A stretch of 64,000 bases of DNA, taken from assembly GCF_937616625.2 (NCBI RefSeq), contig NC_065574.1, forward strand, positions 5,456,001-5,520,000, written 5' to 3'. The DNA comes from Mercurialis annua (Eukaryota > Streptophyta > Magnoliopsida > Malpighiales > Euphorbiaceae). Positions within the stretch are counted from its first letter, which is position 1. Each line of letters starts with the position of its first letter. A program made the translations under genes and the position numbers. Shown one piece after another: positions 26,128 through 36,540 of this stretch. The notes beneath the pieces are model-generated. The model was not told where the DNA came from, did no database searches, and worked only from the letters and a program-made list of their open reading frames with translations.

Positions 26128-27139
26128 TTAAGCTAAGCAGAAGAGCCAGTCATCTTCACCTGAAAAAATGAAACAAGAAAATCCAAACCCAAAAAAACAT
26201 CCTCACAAAATTGCATATCAGCTACCAATTAATCATCTTTCACCGCCATATGTTGAGACATTTACAAGCACAAAAACAATGTCAATAAGATTTTTAACTA
26301 CATAAGAAAATTTAGAATGCAGCAAACAAAATTACAGTGAAGCTATTTACCTTTGATTTTGTGGTGTCTGGGTTCTGGTCTGACAAATCTAACCTCACAG
26401 GGGCGATTAGTGTTATACCACACTGCTGTTTGAAAAGTTTGGAGTTCTTCAGAAGAAGAATCTATGACTTTCGCCTTAAAGGTTATAAATAACTCATTCG
26501 TCTTGTGATTAGCCTTCTTAATGCCAACATATTCCAGCTTTTGCTTCTACAAAAATTTAAGCTATCTACACGAATTAGATCTAAAAAAATGACAGAAAAT
26601 TATCACTAAATGAAGAGGAAAACCAAACCTTATCATCAGCCTTGGCATTATAAAAATCAATGGCCAAGCGAGCTGCTATAGGGACTCCTGTTGTATAGTA
26701 CTCGTCTGCGTCCTTGCTATGAAGGTCGATAGGATAAACCTTACCCACACACTTCTCGGGAATTAGGTCGGGATCATATGAAAACACTAATTAAAACAAA
26801 ACCCTAATTACACATTAATTAATGAAATAATCGCTGAAAAGGTAATAGTAAGAAAGAAACCCTAATTACTTGATATTTGAAAACCATGGCATGATAGACC
26901 CAAAATCGCTTCCTTTCTTCTTCATTATCGAAAATTTTCTCGGAATCATCCTCGGAATCATCGCCACCAGTGTCTTCCTCATCGCCAGCATCAGTTTTTG
27001 CCTTCTTCAGAGGTGATTCAGCGACGGGTATATCACCGTCATTATAGCTGTCCTCTTCTTCCCAATCCGGCGGAGTAGGGCAGCGATCATATTCAGATGG
27101 ATCTACAATAGGCCCCCATATCATCGGCCAATTTAACAT
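26128..27139 (-). CDS. Plant cystatin-related (cystatin/monellin-fold) protein gene, possibly decaying
   Basis: Four exons on the minus strand: 27139-26870, 26786-26629, 26546-26351 and 26159-26128. Exon 1 gives an acidic N-terminal region (MLNWPMIWGPIVDPSEYDRC, then an Asp/Glu-rich stretch). Exons 2 and 3 give a single cystatin-like fold containing AARLAIDFYNAKADDK and a strand-rich ELFITFKAKVIDSS segment. Exon 4 ends DDWLFCLA. The later two junctions are in frame. The first is not: exon 1 ends in phase 0 (caa|gtaatt) while exon 2 needs one more leading base (tg ttt tca). The likely TATA box is about 1 kb away, beyond the transposon at 27227-28141. The start is uncertain; an in-frame ATG at 27214 would be about 9 bp from the TATA box in the pre-insertion order, so 27139 is preferred. 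The family call comes from recalled similarity to plant cystatin-related proteins. Function is unknown. Confidence 0.6.
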
Positions 27140-27226
27140 CTTCCGATAAATTATTTCAAACAAACTGTTGATGGTGTAAACAAAAGGATATCCCTGCAGC
27201 CGATGTGAAATCATTAAAAGCGTATT

Positions 27227-28141
27227 GAACAAAGGATCACTTTCACCCCTGAACTTGCGTCAAAGTATCAAAAAAAGTCCAAAGCTGGAAAACCGAATCA
27301 CTTATACCATGAACTTGTCAAAACCGGCTCAAAAAGTCCCTTATGCTTATGTGGCATCTTAATTGGAGAGTGGGTTTTTTAATTAATATTTTATTTCCTA
27401 ATTAATCTCAATTAAATCTTAATTAAGCACAATTCAATCTAATAAAATTACATTTAATCCCTAATTAATTTAGGGGTCTTTTTAGACTTTTTATTAAAAA
27501 AAATTCACTTTTTTCCGTTCCGGCGAGGAGGAGGAGCCTCCTCGCCGGAATTTCAAGAACAGATCCTCAGGTCCTCACCTGAGGATCTGTTCTTGAACAG
27601 ATCCTCACCTGAGGATCTGTTCTTGAACAGATCCTCACCTGAGGATCTGTGACCCGCGGATCTGGAAGAATAGACCCGCGGGTCTGTATTTTATAAAAAA
27701 AAATAAAAAAAATAATTTTTTTATGTATATTAAAAAATTAGGGTTAATTTTTTAATATTTTAATTTTGGGGGTTAATTAATTAATTCCGATTTTAAATTT
27801 TGGGGATTAATTTGTTATATATTAAAAATTAGAGGGTTAATTTGTTGTTTTAGATTTTAAAATAATGGGGATTAAATTATACTTTTTTAATTATTAGGTC
27901 TTAATTTGTAATGTTTAAAAAAAATTAGGACCATTTTAAATTTTTTTCTATCAAAAACCACCCTGGGCAACAAAACCACTATGAAAAAACGGAGAGTGTA
28001 GTACACTCTCTTAGGTGAGAGTGGGGAGGGGGATTTTTGACCCGTTTTACACAAGTTCAGGGTATAATTGATCCCTTTTTCCAGTTCTAGACTTTTTTGA
28101 TATTTTGACGCAAGTTCGGGGGTGAAAGTGATCCTTTGTTC
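27227..28141. mobile_element. Mutator-like TIR element (915 bp) in the cystatin-related gene's 5' region
   Basis: It begins gaacaaaggatcactttcac and ends with the near-complement gtgaaagtgatcctttgttc; TIRs run about 115 bp. A perfect 10-bp duplication, aaagcgtatt, flanks it at 27217-27226 and 28142-28151. No transposase ORF is seen. The centre holds the palindromic array at 27554-27658. Intact duplications and well-matched arms suggest a fairly young insertion. Confidence 0.9.
27554..27658. repeat. Tandem palindromes with a 30-bp period inside a transposon
   Basis: First comes a perfect hairpin at 27554-27595 with 19-bp arms (caagaacagatcctcaggt) and a 4-nt loop. The acctgaggatctgttcttg unit then repeats at 30-bp spacing (27577, 27607, 27637). 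Each repeat is itself self-complementary (cagatcctca/tgaggatctg). A further palindrome around gacccgcggatc and gacccgcgggtc follows to 27686. Confidence 0.9.
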
Positions 28142-28147
28142 AAAGCG

Positions 28148-28155
28148 TATTTATA
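28148..28155 (-). promoter_or_regulatory. Probable TATA box of the cystatin-related gene
   Basis: The minus strand reads ggttatggtataaatacgc, a good TATAAATA box. Its 3' part is also the start of the 10-bp target duplication. The transposon at 27227-28141 therefore landed directly downstream of it and now separates it from the coding exons by about 0.9 kb. Confidence 0.5.
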
Positions 28156-28234
28156 CCATAACCGGCAAACGGTAAGGTATCCAAAACAACGCATAACCCT
28201 AAAAAATACTCCATATTTTTAATGGTTTTTTATA

Positions 28235-28638
28235 CTAGTTTCGCATTACGTGCGATGCACGTGGCTCGTAACATAACTCGTCAATGAACATATTAAATAA
28301 TTAACTTAATTTTATTAATAATATCTTTAAAATTATAATATATAAATTTAAATAATAATATATTGACCAAATACAGTATTTTAATTTTGTTGTTCAACAA
28401 ACTAAAAGATAAGCATTCCTACTCATTTGAAGACAATTTAGCTGTTTTTTACATACTAAAAATTAAATTGAAGATAATGTAGCTACCTATTCTAATTAGG
28501 ACTTTTAATTACAATAGTGATTAATTAAATAACTAATTAGCTAATGACTATAAAACCTTTATTTAGTAGTAAATTAAAAAGGATTATTGAGTAAATTTGT
28601 CTGCCCCCTACCATCCGTGCTTTTATACATAGTATAGA
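28235..28638 (-). mobile_element. Short non-autonomous Helitron (404 bp)
   Basis: On the minus strand the element starts tctatactatgtataaaag, a classic Helitron 5' end preceded by host A. It ends with a hairpin (arms acgtgc/gcacgt at 28248-28262), then a short spacer and CTAG followed by host T. The A/T insertion site without duplication and the ordered 5' TC, hairpin and CTRR signals support the call. No RepHel coding sequence is present. Confidence 0.85.
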
Positions 28639-28949
28639 TAGATATCACCACATCTTTTAAAATCTATTTTAATAATATTTTTTAATTTTTACTTTTAACT
28701 CTAACCATTTGTCCAAATTAAAATAAAAAATATATCAAATATATTATTTATATTATTTCAATTCACATTTTTATCAAAATAAATTTTAAAAATAGAATAA
28801 TATGAGAGATTTATTTAAATTTTTTTCCGCTCTAATTTGAACATTGACTAGAACTGAAAGTGAAATTAAAAGATGTGTTAGAATTGAAAATGTAGAAAGA
28901 TGTGGCTATAAATAAAAAAAGATAGGATATTTTTTAGTCTTTAATTTTT
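28639..28949. other. AT-rich spacer, nothing recognised
   Basis: No ORF, repeat ends or RNA gene could be supported in this stretch. Confidence 0.4.
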
Positions 28950-30035
28950 TTGGGGAATGGCGACAAATATGCCTCTATCGTTTAAGGTATGGAGCAAGTA
29001 AGCACTCTTTGAATTTCATATCTCAATTAAGCCGTTAACGTTTTAAAATCAGAACATATAAGCCCCTTCGTTTAACAACGATAATAAAACGTTAGTTTCT
29101 GACTACGTGGAATATCCACATCATTTTCCGCGTGACCAAATGAAAGCAAATATGACCTTATGGTTTAAGATGAAAATAAGACCTTTATGAATTTTCGATC
29201 CCAGTTTAGCCCCTGGAATTTCAAAATCAACACATCAAAACCCCTTTATTTAACATCGTTAACGGAATGCTCTGTCATTACTCCATGGGTACGTGAAATG
29301 TCCATATCATTAATATCTCAGATAAAAAAAATCATGTAACTTACTTTCATTTAAAGTTTAAATATTATTTTATTTTTCAAGTAAAATTTTAGAAACTCTT
29401 TTAGCCATTTTTTTCATATTTTATATTCTCTTCGGCTCTTCTCCTTTTTTTTTATTAGTTTTCCACCGTATTTACCACGTCTTTTTACTTTTATTGCATC
29501 ATTTTACAACCATTATTTCTTCGTCCCTTCGAATCTAAATAGATTCGAAGTAATAAACACATCATACGTATGTCTGTTCGAATCCAGTTGGGTTCAAAAC
29601 AGACAACGAATAGACGTATAGTTTATAAGAAAGAATTATAAGCATCATTTGTCTGAAGCCCCCATATGGAAAAAGTTTGAAAAGATCTCTAAAATTTTAT
29701 TTAAAATATAATTTTTTTTTAACTTAAAAATGAGTAGGACACGTGGAAAATATTATCTGAAATATTGAATAATATAAACATTCTGCGTAAGCATGAAGTA
29801 ACAATATAGAACGTTTCATTTACAATATTAGATAAAGGTGTTTGGATGTGCTTATTTTAAAACGTTAAGGGTTTAGTTGAGATTGAAAATTCATAAACGG
29901 TCTATTTGCTCCCGCCGTAAACCATAAGGATATATCTTCTCCCCTCTTAAACCATAAGGGCATATTTGTCCTTTTTGTCCACGTGGAATATGACATGGGC
30001 ATTCCATGTAGGCCGAAACTAACGTTTCGTTAACA
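28950..30035. mobile_element. Complex inverted-repeat region, probably nested TIR elements
   Basis: The left part has ggcgacaaatatgcctc, tttaaggtatgg, tctcaattaagcc and a cgttaacg segment. The right part has the complements (gggtttagttgaga, taaaccataagg, gggcatatttgtcc). A second pair sits within (ccttatggtttaaga on the left). This pattern fits one TIR element with duplicated arms or one copy inserted in another. Exact ends and duplications were not resolved. Confidence 0.5.
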
Positions 30036-30455
30036 CTTTCAACATATACAATTAATATATGCTAGACAACGTTTTTAAAATTTTTCCAAACGAAAAAAAT
30101 GTCAATTTAATATTCAGGGTACAATTAAAACACAAAAATATACAATTGGGTAAAATTGATCAGTTCTCAACGTTAGAGTATAATTAAAGAGGGGTCAAAA
30201 GATCGGAATTTTTTTGAGGCATTAGACTTAATTTTTTTGATAAAGCAGTCTCATTTTTGACAAGGTTGGTATTTTAGGAGTCAGCCAAGATTGGAATGTC
30301 CTTTTACTCAATTTTTTTATTATTTATAATATATTTAAAAATGATTATAATGCATTTGATAAATAATAGTAATCATTTTATTAAAAATAACATAAATATA
30401 CAAATCACTAACATTATCAATTTAGATTTTTTTTGTCCCTTCAAAATTATTGTAT

Positions 30456-30464
30456 TTTGGCGCC
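30456..30464 (+). promoter_or_regulatory. E2F-type site upstream of the BRCT gene
   Basis: The sequence tttggcgcc matches the E2F consensus TTTSGCGC[C/G]. It lies about 105 bp upstream of the coding start and about 15 bp upstream of a TATA-like ctatatagata at 30480-30490. E2F sites are common before plant S-phase and DNA-repair genes. Binding has not been shown. Confidence 0.55.
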
Positions 30465-30510
30465 AGTTATTAACCTCCACTATATAGATAGAAATCTCAA
30501 GCGTCGTAAT

Positions 30511-30520
30511 GGCGCGAAAA
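30511..30520 (-). promoter_or_regulatory. Second E2F-type site, reverse orientation
   Basis: The + strand ggcgcgaaaa reads ttttcgcgcc on the minus strand, a full E2F consensus match. It lies 41 bp before the start codon, near or just after the expected transcription start. It overlaps an upstream ATG at 30509. Confidence 0.55.
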
Positions 30521-30560
30521 TCCCTTGTCTGTCTCTCGCGCTCTTCTCTTCCCATCTCCC

Positions 30561-33500
30561 ATGGCCAGCTTAGGGTTCCGTCGTCCTCAATTCTCCGAGG
30601 TAACAAAACCCTAACAACTTTTAATTTTATTTCTACCGTTTTTATTTATTATCTTTCAGTTATTGAAGTTAAAACCCTAACAAATTATGATTTTCCCTTT
30701 CCTGATTTGAATTGAAATTTATTTCAGGATTTAGCTTGGTTACCTGCATGGCTTCAAAATCCTCTAACTGAATCATCCGCTAATCAAACAAAAGAAACCC
30801 TAACTAATTCCAGCATTGATTTAGAACCTTTTTCAAGAGAAGATTGTAGAAACAATAATTTCAAGTTGCATTTATCTGGAGATTATGATGCTTCACAAAT
30901 TAGCACATCTCCATCCCCAAGAAATGTAAGTTTCGATACTATTTTGCTACTTATTTCAGTGTTTCGTTTTAAATTTAACTAACGGTTTATAGTATTTTAA
31001 TTTATTTTGGAATGTTGGTAATTTTAGAAGCTTGTCCTAATTTGTGTCTTATTTTATGTTTGCTTAGGTAGTTCATTTTTGTTTGCGTCTTTCTTTAGAT
31101 GGTGAATCACAGGAAAGCAAAAGCCATGATTTGAATATGTCACAACCTTTAGGTCAAAGGACTGAGGCTTCGGCTGGCTCCTTGCAAGAGAGATTGTGTC
31201 CTTCAAAAGCTGTAGGGGATGTTCATCTGCAATCTCCGAGCCAAAATGAAGAAATCGGGGGGCGAAATGGAGAACATCTTTGTGCGACTCCTTCATCTCT
31301 TACCTATTGTAAGGATAATCTAGAGAGACGTATCAAAGATGCTGATGTTAATGATGCTATTGAACTTTCAATAGCTGCGTCTGAAGCATTGGTTATACAT
31401 GAATTGATGGGCAGTGCGTCAACTTCGGAAGTTGTGTCAACAGGAGCTATACTTGAAGCTGCACTCCAGGTTAAGCAGGCTAGGTTGGAGGCTTTAGAAG
31501 GTGTAAACTGCTGCTCGTCTGATGGAATTGATGAGATTGATGTTCTTTCAGACTTAGATGACTCCATTATGGAAAATGCCCTTCTAGATGTAGGGATTTC
31601 TTTCAGCGACGCTGATGATCGGCGTGCTTGTGATTCAGATGTTTCTCAAGTCAAAGACACTCCTGTGGACTGTCATTATGATCATAATATTGGATCCAAA
31701 CATGTGCAACAGGTGGTTCATTGTGATAATATACCCAATGACTCAGCTTTGGGTTTGGATAACTTTAAGACAGGAAGCCTACTTGGCCCCCTTCCAAATG
31801 AGCTAACTGATGCAACCTCACAGATTCCCGTGGTGGCGAAGGTAATTTTTTATTTTAATAGCCGTCACCAGATAGAATTATATATCCCAAGTGCACATTA
31901 GCAAAGTTGGGTTTCTAAGCTTAGCACTTTTTAGAATTGGCGCCTAATCCCTCTCTTTCATATGAAGCAATCCATTCATTTTTCATAGTATTGACTTTTT
32001 TGTGATGAATGTTTCAGTCTCCAGTTGATGTAACTTTATCTCCTGATCAAATATCTGAAAATTGTGGTAAGCTTATCTTCTCTCTTTCTACTTGCTTCCT
32101 TTGTAAATTTTGGAAGATATACGTGAGCATTAAGTTCTTTTTCCCCCGTGCAGAAGAAGAAGAGGAAAAATGCTCTTCAGTTGCACATAATTTTAGGAGC
32201 CGCTGGTTGGGTGGCTGGACGGTGAAAGTGAGTACTAATTTAATCTCAGTCCTTTTGAACTTCTCTTTTCCTCTAAATCTCTAGCAATCTTTTACTAGGC
32301 ACGTTCTTTTCTGATGAGCAGTCTTTTATCTTGATCTAGTGTATGGATAATCTTACATGCATTGCATTTGGGAAAATTGCAAGAAAGTTGGTTTAATTAA
32401 TTTGCTAATTCTTATTTGACTATAAGGAAAAGAATCCTACTCTAAGGAACTTTGGGGTTCTTAAGGATCCAGCTTTCTTTTACCAGCTCATATTTGTACC
32501 TAAATTTTCTTCATAAATTACCCTGATGATGATTCCATCTTTTTGTTTACTCAATTTCTGTTCTTTTAGCACTTGTAATTGTTTTAGATGTGCCTTTCAG
32601 ATTCACCATGTTTGGTCTATGATTCTTAGAGATATAGATCAACTGTTTGTTGATAAAATCCGTATTTAACGCAATTCTTGTTGAATGTCACTCTAAGAAA
32701 TCTCTGTTTGAGTATGTATATTTACATGATACTTGAATGGCATGATTTATTCTATCTTTCCAACTGCTTCGTTCTCTTCTTGCTGGTTATTGATTCTTTT
32801 TCTTTGTTCAATTTTCCTCTTGAAAGGGAGCAGAGGCTTCTGCAAATTTGAAGCGGAGAGACACCAAATGTGTACCAAATTTTTTTGATTACGAGACGAG
32901 TTTTCTCTCTGAATCTGCTGCAGATGCAAACTCTTTTGTACAAAAATGTGTAACTGGGTCCAAAATTGCTTCACAGTCTAGCATACCCTTTGAAGGTGTA
33001 CTCAACAAGGCTGATGCAGGGGTTTCTTTTTTTGAAGAGGTTAGATCTTCTAACCAATCATTGGTGGATCCTCTTTGCTCAGTGGTTCCATGCAGTATTT
33101 CTTCAGCAATTGCTAACTCTCTGTTGACTCAAAATAAAGATGACAGAGAAGTTGATGCTAAATGCTCCAGTACCAAATCAGAATTTAGAATAGAAAATTT
33201 TCAGAGGATGTCAAACATAAGTCAAGAATCTAGCTGTGTGAATAAGGAAGCTATGCCAACAAACACTGGTGAATATTGCAGGGCACCAGTTCGAAGGCAT
33301 CTGGCTTCACTAAAGACTTACAGCACGTTGTTGCCAAAGCATAAAAACCTCTTGAAGGGACAAAAAGTTGACCAAAATGAACTGTTGCCATCAGAACATG
33401 TTGGAGAATGGATTTCACTTAATGGCTCTTTTGATCAGAGGAATATTAAACCTCTTACGTATGAATTCCAAAATTTAGTTGATAGAGATCACACTCAAAA

Positions 33501-35863
33501 TCAGGAAATCAATGTATCCACATGTCCTGTCCCAAATTATGATGAACCTGCAAAAGATGCTGAAAGGCAGCTTCAGTATTCAGGGAAGAAGAGGTCACCT
33601 CTAGTTCTAAACCGAAGGACACGCTGTCGTGTGCAGCCTTCTGAACATATTGTCAGAAACATACTTGCAGATAGACAGCCTGAACAGATTGTAGCACAAG
33701 GAACTCTAAGTAACTCTCTTCAGGGAAAGGCATTTCAAAAGAGGAAATATAAGTCGCAAAGTGCTCATAGCCCTCCTAATGTGCTTGGAAAGCGAGTTAC
33801 CTTCGCAGAGGTTGAGATTGAGCTCCAGCAAACAAACAAAAGTTTAAAGCCACAAGCTTCACAAAAAAATTGTAAGATTGCACATTTGCTCTATTGATTG
33901 TCTAACTACGCTTTCTTTTACTCCCTTCAAGTCATCAATTCATTTTTTTTCTTCTGCTCTTTCTTATAAATATTTTTTTGGCTTAGTTTCCGCGATCAGA
34001 GCTAATAAAAGGTCCAAAACTTCCAAGATGCGGAGTGAATCTCGGACTCAAGATGTGAAGAGTCTTTTCACAGGTCATACAAAGGACGCGAAAAGATTGA
34101 TATTTCATGGTCAACAGTTCTTGCTCACTGGTTTTTCGAGTCAAAAGGAAAGGGAAATTGTTGGACTAATTCAAGACCATGGTGGGATGGTTCTCTTGGA
34201 TGTCCCATCTCCACCTTCAAATTATAGAGCCAAGAGAAATGCTCGATCTGATTTCCAACACCATCCTATTATTATATGTCCCAAGAAGGTTTGTTTGTCA
34301 ATCATTTCTCTTTTACCCTTATGTCTTGTCTTTTCCTCTATCCTATCTCATACATCACTGGATAAAGCATATTTAGAAGGAAAAGAAGTCATGTAAGAAA
34401 ACTTGCACTAAATTCTGGTGCTGAAGCGGAAACATAGTGCTGATTTGGTCCTCTCATGTTTGCTTTTATACTTTGATTGGTAACTCTAAAGCAGATTCTG
34501 GTTGATTGTCAACCTGTCTGACTGACCAACCCTAGCTATTATCAACCTATTTAAGTACTTTGCTCAATCAAGAATTATACTAATAGTTTTTGGAATTTTG
34601 AAAAGCTTTTTGTTGCATAGTATTTTAAATATGCCATCTGAACTTTTTACTCAGCATCTGTGATTATTGCTTCCATGGAATATGCTTCTTATTAAAGATT
34701 GCAAGCACTCATTCATTATGTTTGTTAATTTATTGCCAGCTACAAACTACCAAGTTCTTGTACGGATGTGCTGTAAAAGCCCTCATTGTAAAAGTAAAAT
34801 GGCTTTCTGATTCAGTTGCAGCTGGTTCCGCTGTACCCCCTGAAAAGTAAGACTAAATCAGAACTCTCTGTTTGCAATATTCAGCTGCATTTAAAAATGT
34901 TGTACCTTCTGTTATTGAGAATGTTAGCAAGTTTATTGAAAAAGATAAATATTATAGAAATTGCACTTAATGAATTATAAATGATAAATGAATGTGAATT
35001 CAGTCTTGATGAGTGTTCTTAGGCATGTCCGCATACATTTATTTAGGAAATAAAAATAGAAAAGAGAGGGAGAGGAGGAAATTAAGGATATGTGAAAATA
35101 CTGAGGAAGGAGCTCTTAGAACAGTTCCTTTTTGTGGCTTATGAATCACGGTTGATCTTTTTAGATACATGATTTTATCAAATCGGTCTGGTCTGCCATA
35201 CACAAGATTTGGAAAGTTGAGTCACCATGGTGAAACCAAGCGTACTTTTGACAGCATAGGGATCATGCTCCACGGAAAGCACAGTTTCTGCACCAAATTG
35301 GCAATTATAATCAAGGTAAAGCCATACAGCTGTCTCTGAATTTAAATTTTCAGTTGCAGTCTGGCTAAAAATGTTCAACTTTGTTTCAACTGCTCAGCAT
35401 GGAGGTGGGCAGGTGTTCAAAACTCTCCAGAGGTTGTTACAAAGTCTTGACACTGAGAAGATTTTAATTGGAGCTATTGTTGCTGAAGACGAGAGTAGAG
35501 CGTCGCGTCACTTGAGACACTACGCCTCGGAGAGAAAAATACCCATGATGGCGAGTTCTTTTCTGCCCTTTTTCTGTTACTTTTCCTTCTCTCTCTTACT
35601 CTTGAAAGTAGGAGCTCTTGACGGCTTGCTGATTGTTTGAGGCTTCCAACATGCCCAACAGGATGTGCTTGCAAATTAGATGAGCAACTTGGATTTTCTC
35701 CTTCAATCTTCAACTTCATATTTTGTGATGTGCAGTTGGTATTTTTCTGCAGCCTGCTAGCTGGATAGCAAAGAGCTTACATTTTGGTGAGCTTCTACCT
35801 TTTGAAGAAAAGAATGATGCTCCAATATCTGCAACTTCCCCAAATTGGAGCCAAGAGATCTGA
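30561..35863 (+). CDS. Tandem-BRCT DNA damage response/repair protein
   Basis: Eleven exons in consistent phase give 1000 aa: 30561-30599, 30728-30925, 31068-31841, 32018-32066, 32154-32227, 32827-33871, 33987-34288, 34740-34846, 35165-35315, 35398-35550, 35753-35863. The conserved N-terminus reads MASLGFRRPQFSEDLAWLPA, which fixes the start at 30561 rather than the out-of-frame ATG at 30509. The middle is long, hydrophilic and probably disordered, with Lys/Arg-rich parts (KKRSPLVLNRRTRCRVQP). The C-terminus holds two BRCT-type modules. The first is about 763-870, from KRLIFHGQQFLLTGFSS to the VKWLSDSV tryptophan. The second is about 883-985, from IGIMLHGKHSF to PASWIAKSL. Paired C-terminal BRCTs usually bind phosphoproteins at DNA damage. 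The match is to the plant 'BRCT domain-containing DNA repair protein' family. The exact pathway cannot be told from sequence. E2F-like sites at its start suggest S-phase expression. Confidence 0.9.
35551..35552 (+). other. GC splice donor of the last BRCT-gene intron
   Basis: Exon 10 ends ...atgatg at 35550 and is followed by gcgagt; exon 11 starts at 35753 after tctgcag. The junction gives MMPASWIAKSL in frame. The nearby GT (at 35555) would bring an immediate stop, so a GC-AG intron is the best reading. Confidence 0.7.
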
Positions 35864-36296
35864 AATGTGCATTTTCACTTCAAAAAATGAGGTAATTGTA
35901 CAGTTGCTTGATAGCTCAACATTTGTCAGTAATATCAAAATATCACATATCAGAGGTAATGATTTTTATATTACTTGTCAAATCAAGAAACGCATCATAA
36001 ATTAAAACCAGATAGTACATTGTTGTGCATCTTGATACACAATTATCTCATTGCCATGCACTGGACTAGTAGTAAGCCTTATGTATCATCTCAGCCTGGA
36101 TGACTATTTTTCATACTTCTGAGCACATTGACACTCATTTATACAGTGCTCAATGTTTTCAAGACCTTTGTAAAACTTACATTTGTCATGAATAACTCTT
36201 CATTTTTTGAGATTATATCCAGTCTTGATTTCCTTTTTTTATAAGATCAGCCAATTTTCTACACCTTATTTTTTAAGACAAAACCTAGGAAAAATA
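35864..36296 (+). other. 3' flank of the BRCT gene
   Basis: AT-rich sequence, with no further conserved protein. It probably contains the 3' UTR. No other feature is supported. Confidence 0.4.
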
Positions 36297-36540
36297 GAGC
36301 ATCTTCAAAAGGCTCTTTAAAATAGTTAAACTCATTCATTTTTTTTTAAATTGTCAATAGATTAAAGATCCAGTGAATTCTTTATTATTTTAATTTAGAG
36401 TAGAGTCTAGTGAATTCTTTATTGTTTAAATTTAGAGTAGAGTGAATCTGGCTCTCCACGTGCTTCACTTTTGATTTTATCTCATTGATGAGAATTCAAA
36501 TTTCAAAACAAATTAGTTTTTTTAAAATATTACATTTTCC
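36297..36540. mobile_element. Truncated relative of the gagcatctccaa element
   Basis: The left end gagcatcttcaaaaggctct resembles the left terminus at 7403. The later phrases taaatttagagtagag and ctggctctccac also parallel that element. No matching right end (ttggagatgctc) was found downstream, so this is a partial copy. Confidence 0.55.

Noticed and set aside
27554..27686. CRISPR-like array from regularly spaced repeats
   Set aside because: The repeats are contiguous palindromes with no unique spacers, inside a plant transposon.
30509..30715. Start of the BRCT protein at the first ATG (30509)
   Set aside because: That frame does not join the conserved FSEDLAWLPAW segment; the ATG at 30561 does.
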